Assembly (NCBI RefSeq): GCF_012849055.1
Contig: NZ_CP051677.1
Span: 3,921,001-3,985,000, forward strand
Direction: 5' to 3'
DNA: 64,000 bases
From: Spirosoma rhododendri
GTDB lineage: Bacteria > Bacteroidota > Bacteroidia > Cytophagales > Spirosomataceae
Notes under the pieces: generated by a model
Database searches by the model: none
What the model saw: only the letters and a program-made list of their open reading frames with translations
What the model was told of the DNA's origin: nothing
Program-made: the position numbers and the translations under genes
Shown: positions 26,384-34,881 of the stretch, piece by piece
Layout: every line of letters begins with the position of its first letter
Position numbering within the stretch: the stretch's first letter is position 1

Positions 26384-28612
26384 TTAGCGGGCGTGTCGCC
26401 AGAAGGCCTGCCGCAGCGACCGGTCGCTGACGTACGACGGCCCCGTGCGTTCCGACGCGCCGGTAAGGGCGTAGAGTTTCGTTTTCAGGCTTGTTTTCTC
26501 AGTATCGGTCAGCGTTTTGCCACCCACCAGCTTTTGAAGCGTCGCCAGTATCGACCAGTTGGCCAGGCCGCTGTTGATGGTCCGGCTGGCCAGCGCGTTA
26601 CCCAGTTGGCGGGCCTGCTGCCGTTGCGACACGCTGAGCGACGGCTGATCGAGCGCCCCCAGAACCCCGGCTACCAGCGCGCCAATCTGCTGTTGAGTAT
26701 ACTGCCGAGTCTGCGTAAACGCGTTGGTTACGTTCTTAAATTCGCCCGTCAGCCGGGTTTCTTTTTCCTTCGTTTCGGGCGGAGTGAAGCCGGTTTTGCG
26801 GACGTACGAACGCGCTTTCTGCTGCGACAGCTTGAGGTATTTTAAGGCTTCCTGCTCGTAGGGCAGGGCTTTTTCGGGTTCGTAGAGCCGCAACTGCAAT
26901 TCCGACTGCCACATATTTTCGAGGGCCATCTTCAGCAGTGACCGCGTCGATTGTTCGTGGAAGGTGTTGGTTTCGGCATCGTCGTGGTTGTGGGTATATT
27001 GGGCGATCAGTGCGGCCAGCGGGTCCTGATTCTCGTCGGCATGACCACCCCCGCCGTGGTTGTGTCCGTCGTCGTGGTTGTGCGCCGGGGCAGCCGTGTG
27101 TTCGTGTTCGCCCTCGTCGTGCTTGTGTGTGTACGATTCTACGACTGACTCTAGCGAACTTCCTTCTTTAGCTCCTGCCCCCGGGGGCGCACCGTCGGCC
27201 CCGATTTTGTTCTCAAACTCCTCGCCCAGAAACTGACCGTAGCGCAGCCGCAGGGCTTTCTGATCGAAGCCAATCTCGTTCGACTGACTGTTCAGGGCCT
27301 TCGGGGCCATTCTTTTACGCCCGGCAATCAGCTTTTCGGTGTCGATGATAATCTGCCGCTGACTACGGAAATAGTCGGGCATAACGTTCATCGCCATCGT
27401 GGCTAGTTCGCTGTCGTCGACCTTTGTCGTGTCTTTGTAAACCAGAAAATAGGTGTCCGACTTCGTGAAATTTGGGTCAGGACGGCGGTTGTCGAAAGCC
27501 GACCAATAGTAGTACAGTTCGTCGCCGGGGGCAAAGTCCAGCGCGCGTAAGTCCAGTGTTTTGGTCAGGCGGGCGTCGCGGAAGTTGGTGGGCGTGAGCG
27601 GCATCTTCACTTCCCGAAACTTGATATTCTCGCCCGATCCGCGCGCTATCGTCGCTACCAGAAATGCCTGCGACACGGCGAAATCGTCGGACACGCGCGC
27701 AGCCACGGTTAGCGTTTTTGGGTCTTTGAGGTAGTGATAGCGGTACAGCTCTTTGCTTGTCGGTTCAATCTTGGGTGCCAGATCGGGCCGGGCATCCAGC
27801 CGGTAAAAGTCCGATTGGTAGACGACGGAATCGCGTTTGCTGTCTGATTGCCAGTACGCTTTTATCGCGTACAGACCGGAGTTGATTAGCTTATCCTGAT
27901 ACGCAAAACGGTCAGCCGTGAGCCGAAACGACAATTCCTGCCCGCGACTGTTGACCAGCCGGAGCGCCAGCCGCCGGGTATCGTTGAACCGCACTGTCCA
28001 CGTCAACACGGAACCCACGATGCCCGACGCGTTCAGATTAGCCGAACGAGTTTCGGGCAGGTTGGTGTAGGCAGGGGGCTGCACTTGTACCTGCGCCGAT
28101 ACAAACGTTGGGGCCGGGGTGGGATGGGTGGTGCTGTCAATCAACACCGTCGCTGTGGTTCGGTTAGGAGAAGACTGCGTACGACGGGTCAATTGAGGAT
28201 ACAGCCCGTAGACGAGCAGCCCGACCAGCAGCGCCAGACTATACGGGACCATGTTTGCCCACACGACCGTCGGTGGTTGGACGTGCTGTGCCCGTTGACT
28301 CAACCGGTCGAGCTGGAGTTCTTCGGCCAGATTGAGGTGCGGCTTGGTCAGCAGGGGCAGACTGTATTCGGTGTCGCCGATAGACTGGTGAATGAGTTGA
28401 ATCGCCTGCGGCTTCTTGTTCTGATACAGCCGTTTGACATAGACGCCCAGCCCGAAACCCGCCAGTCCGGCGAGCAGCGGCCACGCGAGGGGTACCGGCA
28501 CGAAGGCCGCAACCAGTAGATAACCCGCCCCCGCCAGCATCAGACTACCGAGCAGGGCGTTGGCATACAGTTGGTACGTAACCGACGAGATGAGCCGTTT
28601 GAGTTCGTTCAT
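26384..28612 (-). CDS. DUF4175-like membrane protein with His-rich insert
   Basis: I start at ATG 28612, whose first four bases ATGA overlap the stop of the upstream BatA-like gene. The 742-aa protein has three hydrophobic helices (about 15-35, 40-58, 120-138), then beta-rich extracytoplasmic domains (about 170-390, including DELYYYWSAFDNRRPDPN), then a helical C-terminal half. Residues 496-543 hold a His/Asp/Gly-rich stretch with two copies of a Tyr-Thr-His-x-His-Asp motif. The plan is like the large DUF4175 proteins that follow BatA in Bacteroidota. The function is not known; the operon suggests envelope quality control. Confidence 0.88.
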   Translation of the reverse strand: MNELKRLISSVTYQLYANALLGSLMLAGAGYLLVAAFVPVPLAWPLLAGLAGFGLGVYVKRLYQNKKPQAIQLIHQSIGDTEYSLPLLTKPHLNLAEELQLDRLSQRAQHVQPPTVVWANMVPYSLALLVGLLVYGLYPQLTRRTQSSPNRTTATVLIDSTTHPTPAPTFVSAQVQVQPPAYTNLPETRSANLNASGIVGSVLTWTVRFNDTRRLALRLVNSRGQELSFRLTADRFAYQDKLINSGLYAIKAYWQSDSKRDSVVYQSDFYRLDARPDLAPKIEPTSKELYRYHYLKDPKTLTVAARVSDDFAVSQAFLVATIARGSGENIKFREVKMPLTPTNFRDARLTKTLDLRALDFAPGDELYYYWSAFDNRRPDPNFTKSDTYFLVYKDTTKVDDSELATMAMNVMPDYFRSQRQIIIDTEKLIAGRKRMAPKALNSQSNEIGFDQKALRLRYGQFLGEEFENKIGADGAPPGAGAKEGSSLESVVESYTHKHDEGEHEHTAAPAHNHDDGHNHGGGGHADENQDPLAALIAQYTHNHDDAETNTFHEQSTRSLLKMALENMWQSELQLRLYEPEKALPYEQEALKYLKLSQQKARSYVRKTGFTPPETKEKETRLTGEFKNVTNAFTQTRQYTQQQIGALVAGVLGALDQPSLSVSQRQQARQLGNALASRTINSGLANWSILATLQKLVGGKTLTDTEKTSLKTKLYALTGASERTGPSYVSDRSLRQAFWRHAR
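26984..27127 (-). other. His-rich segment coding region (candidate metal-binding)
   Basis: It encodes residues 496-543 of the DUF4175-like protein, with 11 His in 48 residues, mostly as His-x-His and His-Asp pairs. It sits between the beta domains and the helical tail. Confidence 0.7.
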
Positions 28613-29793
28613 GCGTTTTTGGTCAGTGCGATGCCGCGTTCGAGAATAACCAGACCCACGAAAACCAGGAAGAAGACCTGTTGCCAGTTGGTCGATGCCT
28701 GCTTCGGCGTCGGCTGACCGGTCGTGAACAGGCCCCGTATTTCTGGTTGGGTCAACGGAGCCGGGGGCGTGTTCAGGTCGAATTGCGCCAGCAACTGCGT
28801 ACCCAGCCATTCGGGTAGCTGCCCCGTTTCGACCCGCTCCGAGGTCGTGGGCGTCAGGACTTCATTCGTATAGATAACGTTGGCCGCGCTGACAGGCTGG
28901 CGTCCGGGCGAAACAATGTACCGCGTCGATGTGCTGCGTTGGGCGGGAAGCTGATCGGTCAGCACCCAGGTGTACACGCGGCCGGGCGAGGATCGGTTGT
29001 CGATCTGGAAAGCGATGCCGTACACGTCGGTCAGGGCCGCGAGAGCCGCCCGTACCGTTTGTTTTTCCCGCTCATTCCGGTAGCTAACCAGCGTCGGGAT
29101 TGGTCCGGTGTGGGCGGGCGCGGTTGCCAGCCGCACCGACGCGTCGGGCGTGGCGGTGCTGACCAGCCTACCCACCCGGTTGATGTACAGCCGTCGGTTG
29201 TCCTTGACCAGTAGGAACGGCCGGGGCTGCTGATTCGAATCGACAAGGGTATGCAGGGCAAAGCGATCGGGTACGGCGATGGTTGGTACGGTCGCCAGCG
29301 TCGGTGTATTGGTTGCGTACAGGTGCAGGTTGATAGGTTGGGTGCTTAGCTGCGTGATGGCCGTTTGCAGCGTCAGCGGGTTGTATTCGGCCTGATCGGG
29401 GGGCGTCAGTGCCGATGACACAGTCGACAGGGCAGGGGTGGCCCAGACAACGCGCTCGTTGCGTTTGATAGCTTCGCTTAACTCGAACCGGAAGTTATCG
29501 ACCACAGCCGCCGACGGCTGAACGAGGTGGACCGGCTGCACGACGGGCGGTTTCTGGAACAGGTGCATTACCGGCTGCGCCAGTAACACCGCCAGCGACA
29601 CGACCAGCAGGCAGCGCAGCAGCATCAGCCATACATTGTCGAGCCGGAGGCCGCGACTTTGCTGTTGTTGCTTTTCTTCGAGCCACAGCGTAGCCGCCCA
29701 GGGCAACAGCTTCCCCTGTTTCCGGTGCCAGAAATGGATGGCAATCGGCACAACGACCGCCAGTGCGCCCCACAGCATATATGGCTCGTTCAT
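28609..29793 (-). CDS. BatA-like protein with aerotolerance-regulator N-terminal domain
   Basis: The 394-aa protein has the BatA N-terminal domain: a first membrane helix with AIHFWHRKQGKLLPWAA, then SRGLRLDNVWLMLLRCLLV leading into a second helix (about 55-75). A long extracytoplasmic part follows, and a C-terminal helix (about 372-388). No VWA metal-binding motif is seen, so it is BatA-like by its N-terminus only. It overlaps the next gene by 4 nt. Confidence 0.9.
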   Translation of the reverse strand: MNEPYMLWGALAVVVPIAIHFWHRKQGKLLPWAATLWLEEKQQQQSRGLRLDNVWLMLLRCLLVVSLAVLLAQPVMHLFQKPPVVQPVHLVQPSAAVVDNFRFELSEAIKRNERVVWATPALSTVSSALTPPDQAEYNPLTLQTAITQLSTQPINLHLYATNTPTLATVPTIAVPDRFALHTLVDSNQQPRPFLLVKDNRRLYINRVGRLVSTATPDASVRLATAPAHTGPIPTLVSYRNEREKQTVRAALAALTDVYGIAFQIDNRSSPGRVYTWVLTDQLPAQRSTSTRYIVSPGRQPVSAANVIYTNEVLTPTTSERVETGQLPEWLGTQLLAQFDLNTPPAPLTQPEIRGLFTTGQPTPKQASTNWQQVFFLVFVGLVILERGIALTKNA

Positions 29794-29798
29794 TGAGG

Positions 29799-29880
29799 GT
29801 TCAAGGTTTGTGGTTTAACGTTTAAGGTTTACAGTTTACGCCAGCCACCGTGGCGCGGTTCGTCGCACGGTGGCTGGCGC
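29799..29880. repeat. Family B left arm plus hairpin, copy 3
   Basis: A family B arm (TTTAACGTTTAAGGTTTACA, near 29813-29832) is followed by a hairpin of CGCCAGCCACCGTG with CACGGTGGCTGGCG (29839-29879). The usual right arm is missing. Confidence 0.7.
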
Positions 29881-29885
29881 GTGCG

Positions 29886-30003
29886 TGTAGCCTGGACGTC
29901 CACGTCCGGGTGGACGCGAAGCGGCCAAAAAGCTGCCGCCATGAATAATTGCCCTGACGGGCACCCGGACGTGGACCGCACCGGCGGACCGGTCCAGGCT
30001 ACA
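29886..30003. repeat. Family C repeat, copy 2
   Basis: It starts GTGTAGCCTGGAC and ends GGTCCAGGCTACAC, with internal GGGTGGACGCGAAGCGGCC and TGCCCTGACGGGCACCC. It is homologous to copy 1 (24593-24727) in opposite orientation. Confidence 0.85.
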
Positions 30004-30027
30004 CCATATGCGTCAGCCAACCACGAA

Positions 30028-30882
30028 CTACGAACCCAATAAGAACTGCTTCAGCACTAGCGCGATTGGATCGCTCAGGCGGGTGCGGATCAGCCTGACG
30101 TGCGGGATGCGTAGCTTTTCGTCTAGTTGGTTTAGGTACTCCGTAGCTCGCTGCCGGACGGTGTCGCGGACGGCGTCGGCTTCGATTTCCAGTTCCTGAC
30201 CGGTTTCGAGGTCTTGAAACCGGTAGAAGCCGCGCAGCGAGAAATCCAGTTCCTGATCGCCCAGCAACTGAAAAATGACGATCTCCCGCCGGGGTCCGGC
30301 TACGCGCTGAATCAGGTTCACCCACTCGTCGTCGACCTGCAAAAAATCAGACGCCAGCACCAGCATCTCGCTTTGCTTGCGACTAAACTCCGGAAACGAC
30401 GTGGCCGTGCTGCGCCAGCTACCCGACGCGGTCGTGCCTTCGAGCGTAGCGATGATCTTTTGCAACGCACTTCGACCCGCTGGAACGACCGGCTGAACTG
30501 CCCCCTCGTGCAGCGTGTACAAGCTGATCTGATCACTTTGCCGATTGGCCAGATACGCCAGCGACGCCAGCAGAATCTTCGCGTAATTCAACCGGCTAAC
30601 CCCATTCTCAGCGTAGTTCATCGACCCCGACTGATCGAGTACGAATCGTATCTGCTGGTTGCTTTCCGTGGCCGATTCCCGCACCAGATACTGATTCGAT
30701 TTAGCGAACAGCTTCCAGTCGATGCGTTTAGGGTCGTCGCCGGGAACGTAGTGTCGAAACTGCTCGAACTCCGTCCCGATTCCAGACCGCTGACTCGTCT
30801 GAATACCCAGCAACAACTCGTCGCTGACCAGTTTCCCGGCCAGTTGCAGGTTGTTTAGTTTGATGAGTTCGGTCGTGAGCAT
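30028..30882 (-). CDS. DUF58 protein (VWA-like), partner of MoxR
   Basis: The 284-aa protein has the DUF58 hallmark FRHYVPGDDPKRIDWKLFAK (about 43-62) followed by a VWA-like fold with a partial metal-site motif Asp-Gln-Ser-Gly-Ser (VLDQSGSMNYAEN, about 87). Proteins of this type act with MoxR AAA ATPases as chaperone-like pairs, often to load metal cofactors or mature envelope complexes. The ATG is at 30882 and the MoxR stop is 90 nt upstream, which makes them an operon. The domain order and length are normal. Confidence 0.95.
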   Translation of the reverse strand: MLTTELIKLNNLQLAGKLVSDELLLGIQTSQRSGIGTEFEQFRHYVPGDDPKRIDWKLFAKSNQYLVRESATESNQQIRFVLDQSGSMNYAENGVSRLNYAKILLASLAYLANRQSDQISLYTLHEGAVQPVVPAGRSALQKIIATLEGTTASGSWRSTATSFPEFSRKQSEMLVLASDFLQVDDEWVNLIQRVAGPRREIVIFQLLGDQELDFSLRGFYRFQDLETGQELEIEADAVRDTVRQRATEYLNQLDEKLRIPHVRLIRTRLSDPIALVLKQFLLGS

Positions 30883-30887
30883 ACAGG

Positions 30888-30970
30888 TATATAGTGTACG
30901 GTTTCCAGTATACAGTTTACAGCTGCCCGATTGACTGCTGCCAGCGGACCGAAAACTGTATACCGAAAAC
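30888..30970. repeat. Intergenic inverted repeat between moxR and DUF58
   Basis: Arms of the type GTATACAGTTTACAGC-like (near 30905-30922) and AAAACTGTATACCGAAAAC (near 30952-30970) pair imperfectly. It is related in style to family B but not in sequence. Confidence 0.55.
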
Positions 30971-30972
30971 TA

Positions 30973-31961
30973 TTATCCAATCTTCACGTCCGTCAGTAGC
31001 TGCCGGATGACATGGTCGGTGGTGATGCCTTCGGCGTCGGCGCGGAAATTGAGGGCGATGCGGTGGCGCAACACCGGATACGCCAGCGTCTGAATATCGT
31101 CGGGAATGACCGAGAATCGTTCGTTTAGTACGGCGCGGGCCTTGGCGCACAGCACCAGTGCCTGCCCCGCGCGCGGCCCGGCCCCCCACTGACTCCACTG
31201 CTTCACATAGGCCGAGGGCGACCCGTCGGGGCGGGTGGCGCGTACCAGTCGGTTGATACCTGCAATGAGGTCGTCGCTGATGTGGACCTGCCGGGTCAGG
31301 TGTTGCAGATCGATGATTTCTTCGTCCGACAACACCGTCTGTAGCTGCGGGCGGTCCGTTCCGGTCGTGCTCTTCAGGACGCTCAGTTCCTCGTGTTCGG
31401 CGGGGTAGCTGAGTTTGATGTACAGCAGAAAGCGGTCAAGCTGCGCTTCGGGTAGGGGATAGGTTCCGGCCTGTTCGATGGGGTTCTGCGTGGCAATAAT
31501 CAGGAACGGCTTCGGCAGCGGGTAGTCGTTACCGCCGTAGGTCACGCGGTATTCCTGCATGGCTTCCAGCATGGCCGCCTGCGTCTTGGGGGGCGTCCGG
31601 TTGATCTCATCGGCCAGCACGACGTTGGCGAAAATAGGCCCCTGATTGAAGACAAACACCTTGCGGCCCGTCTCGTGGTCGTCCTCCAGAATCTCCGTCC
31701 CGACAATATCGCCGGGCATCAGGTCGGGCGTAAACTGGATGCGTTTGAAGCGCATCGCCAAGGCGTCGGACATGGTCTTGACCATCAGCGTTTTGGCCAG
31801 GCCGGGTACGCCTTCCAGCAGGCAATGCCCCCCGCCAGCAAGGCGATAAGCACTTCGCTGATGGCTTCCTGCTGCCCGATGATGACCTTGCCGATTTCGT
31901 TCCGTAGCTGCGGCAGTTTCGCCACCAGCGTTTTGTAATGGGTTTTGTCTGCGGTTTCCAA
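30973..31961 (-). pseudogene. MoxR-family AAA ATPase, frameshifted in a G-run
   Basis: MoxR ATPases remodel protein complexes with VWA/DUF58 partners. The long open part (from 31785) holds Walker B VVLADEINRTPPKTQAAML, the sensor ATQNPIEQ and DRFLLYIKLSYP, but starts after the P-loop. The missing N-terminus lies in another frame: from TTG 31961 it reads LETADKTHYKTLVAKL, then EIGKVIIGQQEAISEVLIA and Leu-Leu-Ala-Gly-Gly. The frame must shift at six C (31828-31833). One added base restores EGVPGLAKT (Walker A) and a 329-aa protein, the normal MoxR length. No ATG exists after the in-frame TGA upstream, so TTG is the likely start. Confidence 0.9.
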
Positions 31962-32009
31962 CGAGCTAATTTTTCAGGTTGTATGTTGATGTACGCGTAC
32001 TGAAACAGG

Positions 32010-32627
32010 TTACGCCGTCAGGGCGTAGGTAACGATATTGACGCCGAAGCGGGTATTGTCTTCGGCCAGAAAACGCTTGTTCCGAAAGTCGTAATCCCAC
32101 TCGCAGCCGTAGTCTTTGTTGCTGTACAAAACCCCGATGCGACCGTTGATCAGTATGGCCTTGAGGTAATCGTGTACGAGGTCGTCACCCCAGCCGTTCA
32201 GCTCGAAAGACGTCGTGGGCGGGCCGTCGGTAAACTTGAAAAAGCAGGTGTAGATCGGGTGGTCGTTCGGGATTTTTTGCAGGGCTTTGGGGCCGAACGT
32301 GCGTCCCATTTCCTGCTCGAACGACTTGGCAAACAGGCCGTCCACGTCGTGGTTGCAGTCGTCGACGAAGACGAAGCCGCCGTTCTGCACGTATCGTTTG
32401 AAGTTGTCGCGTTCCTTCGCCGAAAACTCGACCAGCTTGTGCCCGCTGAGGTAGCAGAACGGACTTTTAAACAGATCGGGACTGCCCAACTGTACCACCT
32501 TTTCCTTCTGATCGACGGGCAGCGTCGTGTATTCCACCAGCGAATGCATCAGGTTCGACGGCATCCGCTGGTCGGTGTCCCAGTCGCCGGAGGTGTATTG
32601 AATACGGGTGAAGAAAAAGGGTTTCAA
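32010..32627 (-). CDS. DUF4159 protein
   Basis: The 205-aa protein starts KPFFFTRIQYTSGDWDTDQR and contains SPFCYLSGHKLVEFS, GGFVFVDDCNHDVDG and GVLYSNKDYGCEWDYDF. These are the features of DUF4159, a glutamine-amidotransferase-like fold found with MoxR/Bat genes. I place the start at TTG 32627. The frame is open upstream to a TGA but has no ATG. It is the first gene of the MoxR operon. Its biochemical role is not known. Confidence 0.9.
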   Translation of the reverse strand: MKPFFFTRIQYTSGDWDTDQRMPSNLMHSLVEYTTLPVDQKEKVVQLGSPDLFKSPFCYLSGHKLVEFSAKERDNFKRYVQNGGFVFVDDCNHDVDGLFAKSFEQEMGRTFGPKALQKIPNDHPIYTCFFKFTDGPPTTSFELNGWGDDLVHDYLKAILINGRIGVLYSNKDYGCEWDYDFRNKRFLAEDNTRFGVNIVTYALTA

Positions 32628-32693
32628 GGTCGTTTGTTGAGTAAGGCCCGCAAACGGGTTCGCTGTACGTAGGCAGAAAAAGTGACAGGCTCC

Positions 32694-33365
32694 TCAGCTT
32701 GCCGTATTCATCAATGATTTAAGTGTGGCCAGATTAGTTGCCTGATCGAAGATGGCGCGAACCGGAATCGTGAATCCGGGTACGGTCAACGCCGTCAGTG
32801 TGTCGTCGTTATACAGGATGTTGGCCACGGCAAACGCCATCGTCGCGTCATCGAGTCGATATTGTTCAACCGATTGCCGGACGGGGTCGATGATCCAGTA
32901 TTCGCCGACACCATGCGCGGCATAGTCGTCAAATTTGATTCCGCGATCACGGCCCGTAGTGCTTTTCGACAGGATTTCTACAATCAGATCCGGGGCCGGG
33001 TGCTCCATTTGGTCGTCCACAAATGAACTGGCCGTTTCCTTGTTCCAGTAGCAGATATCTGGCTCGTAATCGTTACGACTCAGCCCGACAAGTGCCTTTT
33101 CCGAATCGACAGCGCCCAGATCGTTGAGCATAACGAAGTTCAGGAGCAGATTTTCCAGATACTTGGTAGCATCCAGATGCCGGCGTTTTACGGGGGAATG
33201 CATGATGACGTCGCCGTTGATGAATTCGGCCTTTACGTCGTCGCGCAGCCATTCCCGGAACGCCCGGCGACGCTGGGCTTCATCGGCCAGTATAGCCTGC
33301 ACTCGCTCAATAACGAGTTTGGCATCAGGGGCTTCAAGAAGGTCGTGAACGCGGCTATTTATCAT
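32694..33365 (-). CDS. Uma2-family (DUF820) putative endonuclease, second copy
   Basis: The 223-aa product has an N-terminal extension of about 40 residues, then the Uma2 core: EFINGDVIMHSPVKRRH, YEPDICYWNKE (Asp), PDLIVEILSKSTTGRDRG (Glu) and YAAHGVGEYWIIDP. It is only distantly like the copy at 15341. It lies between the TldD array and the MoxR operon in the same direction but is probably not part of either functional set. Confidence 0.92.
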   Translation of the reverse strand: MINSRVHDLLEAPDAKLVIERVQAILADEAQRRRAFREWLRDDVKAEFINGDVIMHSPVKRRHLDATKYLENLLLNFVMLNDLGAVDSEKALVGLSRNDYEPDICYWNKETASSFVDDQMEHPAPDLIVEILSKSTTGRDRGIKFDDYAAHGVGEYWIIDPVRQSVEQYRLDDATMAFAVANILYNDDTLTALTVPGFTIPVRAIFDQATNLATLKSLMNTAS

Positions 33366-33434
33366 GGTGATTTGAATGGCGGTGGTTATTCGTTGTACAC
33401 GATGAAGATACGACGAATCCGGCGGAACCGCCAG

Positions 33435-34769
33435 TTATACTGCATCGGATAGGCTCGTGAAGGTGAACTCCCGGATTTTCATCGGCGGAATCAGGTGGTT
33501 GTTGAACGTTTCCGTGCTGACCGTCCGCTCCGGCTTACCCAGCGCGTCCAGATTGTTGAGCATGATGATCGGACTCTCGTTGAAGCGGAAATTTTTGATG
33601 GGAAACTTGATCCGCCCATTTTCGATGTAGAATGTTCCGTCGCGGGTTAGGCCGGTGTAGAGCATGGTTTGCGGGTCGACCGGGCGGATGTACCAAAGCT
33701 TGGTGACGAGGATGCCGCGTGGCGTCGTTCGGATCATCTCCTCCAGCGACGCGTTGCCGCCCATCATAATCAGGTTGCTGGGGTACGGTGTGGCTTTCTT
33801 GCCGGTCTTTTGCGCCCAGTACCGGCTGTACGCCAGATTTTTGACTACGCCCTTCTCGATCCACATCGTTTTCTCCTGCGGCCGCCCGTCGCCCGACCAG
33901 GGGGATGCGGGTAGCTCGGGATTGGTCGGGTCGGAGTAGATCGTTATCCGGTCGTCCACGATTTTGTCGCCCAGCCGCGATTTGCCGCCCGCCTTGCTGA
34001 AGTAGGAGCGGCCCTCGTCGGCCGAGCGGGCGTCGAGGTCGGCGTAGATGTTTTCGATCAGCACCGAACCCGCCGTTGGTTCGAGAATGACGGTGTATTT
34101 GCCGGGTTCGAGTGCCCGCGCATCAGCCGATGCCTGCGCCTTCTGCATAGCGATGCGGGTCGCGGAGGCCGTGTCGAGTTTGGTGAAGTCGCTGTAGCCA
34201 CGGGTCACGTAGCCCGATCCTTTGCCGTTTGGCGTGCGGACCGTTAGCGAGAAATTGACGTTGGTGCTGGGGTAATAGGCAAATAATCCTTTCGAATTCA
34301 TCATCGCCCGAACCCCGTAATTGTCTTCCAGAAAGCCCGCGCCAACCAGGTTCGTGTCGCGGGTCAGGGACAGGCTTTTACCAGCGGCAGCGGCCCGGTC
34401 GACCGATGAAATGCTGGCCGTCGAGTCGAAGAAGCCGGTTGTTTTCAGGTACTGTTGCGGGCCGAGTAGACCCACATACTCCGGGTTTTCGGGGGCCAGC
34501 CGGGCCAGCTCTTCCGACCGTCGGACCGCTTTTTCCAGCGATGCGTCGTCAAATTCATCGATGGTTGCTACACCGACTTTTTTGCCGAACGCCGATTGAA
34601 CGGCCACGTTTTTATTGGTCACCGATCCGCTGGTCGACACCTCATTCCGGGCGTAGCGGAGGTTCCCGCGTTCCTCGCTCAGGAGGTTAACTTCGCATTC
34701 GTCGGCTTTCGAGTAACTCAGTACTTTGGTTAGCAGGGCTTTAGCCTCCGCTTCAGTGAGAATAGCCAT
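33435..34769 (-). CDS. TldD/PmbA family, TldE-type member E1
   Basis: The 444-aa protein has the two-domain TldD/PmbA plan: an N-terminal PmbA-like domain with SYSKADECEVNLL and GNLRYARNEVSTSG, and a C-terminal domain ending LDALGKPERTV...REFTFTSLSDAV. It has no HExxxH metal site, so it is the non-catalytic TldE type, which pairs with a TldD to form the peptide-cutting complex. No export signal is seen. It is the last gene of the five-gene array and the most diverged E copy (it lacks the DPCRKKNLTAAGYMEDT stretch of E2 and E3). Confidence 0.93.
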   Translation of the reverse strand: MAILTEAEAKALLTKVLSYSKADECEVNLLSEERGNLRYARNEVSTSGSVTNKNVAVQSAFGKKVGVATIDEFDDASLEKAVRRSEELARLAPENPEYVGLLGPQQYLKTTGFFDSTASISSVDRAAAAGKSLSLTRDTNLVGAGFLEDNYGVRAMMNSKGLFAYYPSTNVNFSLTVRTPNGKGSGYVTRGYSDFTKLDTASATRIAMQKAQASADARALEPGKYTVILEPTAGSVLIENIYADLDARSADEGRSYFSKAGGKSRLGDKIVDDRITIYSDPTNPELPASPWSGDGRPQEKTMWIEKGVVKNLAYSRYWAQKTGKKATPYPSNLIMMGGNASLEEMIRTTPRGILVTKLWYIRPVDPQTMLYTGLTRDGTFYIENGRIKFPIKNFRFNESPIIMLNNLDALGKPERTVSTETFNNHLIPPMKIREFTFTSLSDAV

Positions 34770-34778
34770 GGGCGGGCA

Positions 34779-34877
34779 GGTTCAACGTTTAAAGTTTGTG
34801 GTTTAATGTTTAACGTCACTAGCGCTAACCGTGCTGGCGTCAGTAACCTTAAACGTTGAACCATAAACTTTAAACCA
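34779..34877. repeat. Family B inverted repeat, copy 4 (D1/E1 junction)
   Basis: Arms GGTTCAACGTTTAAAGTTTG (34779-34798) and AAACGTTGAACCATAAACTT (34851-34870) flank a GC-rich loop with an inner hairpin. It is in the short gap between the two TldD/PmbA genes. Confidence 0.8.
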
Positions 34878-34881
34878 AGAG

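Noticed and set aside
24593..30003. Possible insertion sequence (family C)
   Set aside because: The elements are too short to hold a transposase, and none is present in the window. They may be MITE-like but not full IS.
32694..33365. Uma2 gene as a functional member of the MoxR operon
   Set aside because: Uma2 genes are scattered widely in such genomes and have no known link to MoxR. The gap to the DUF4159 gene is short, but function is not implied.
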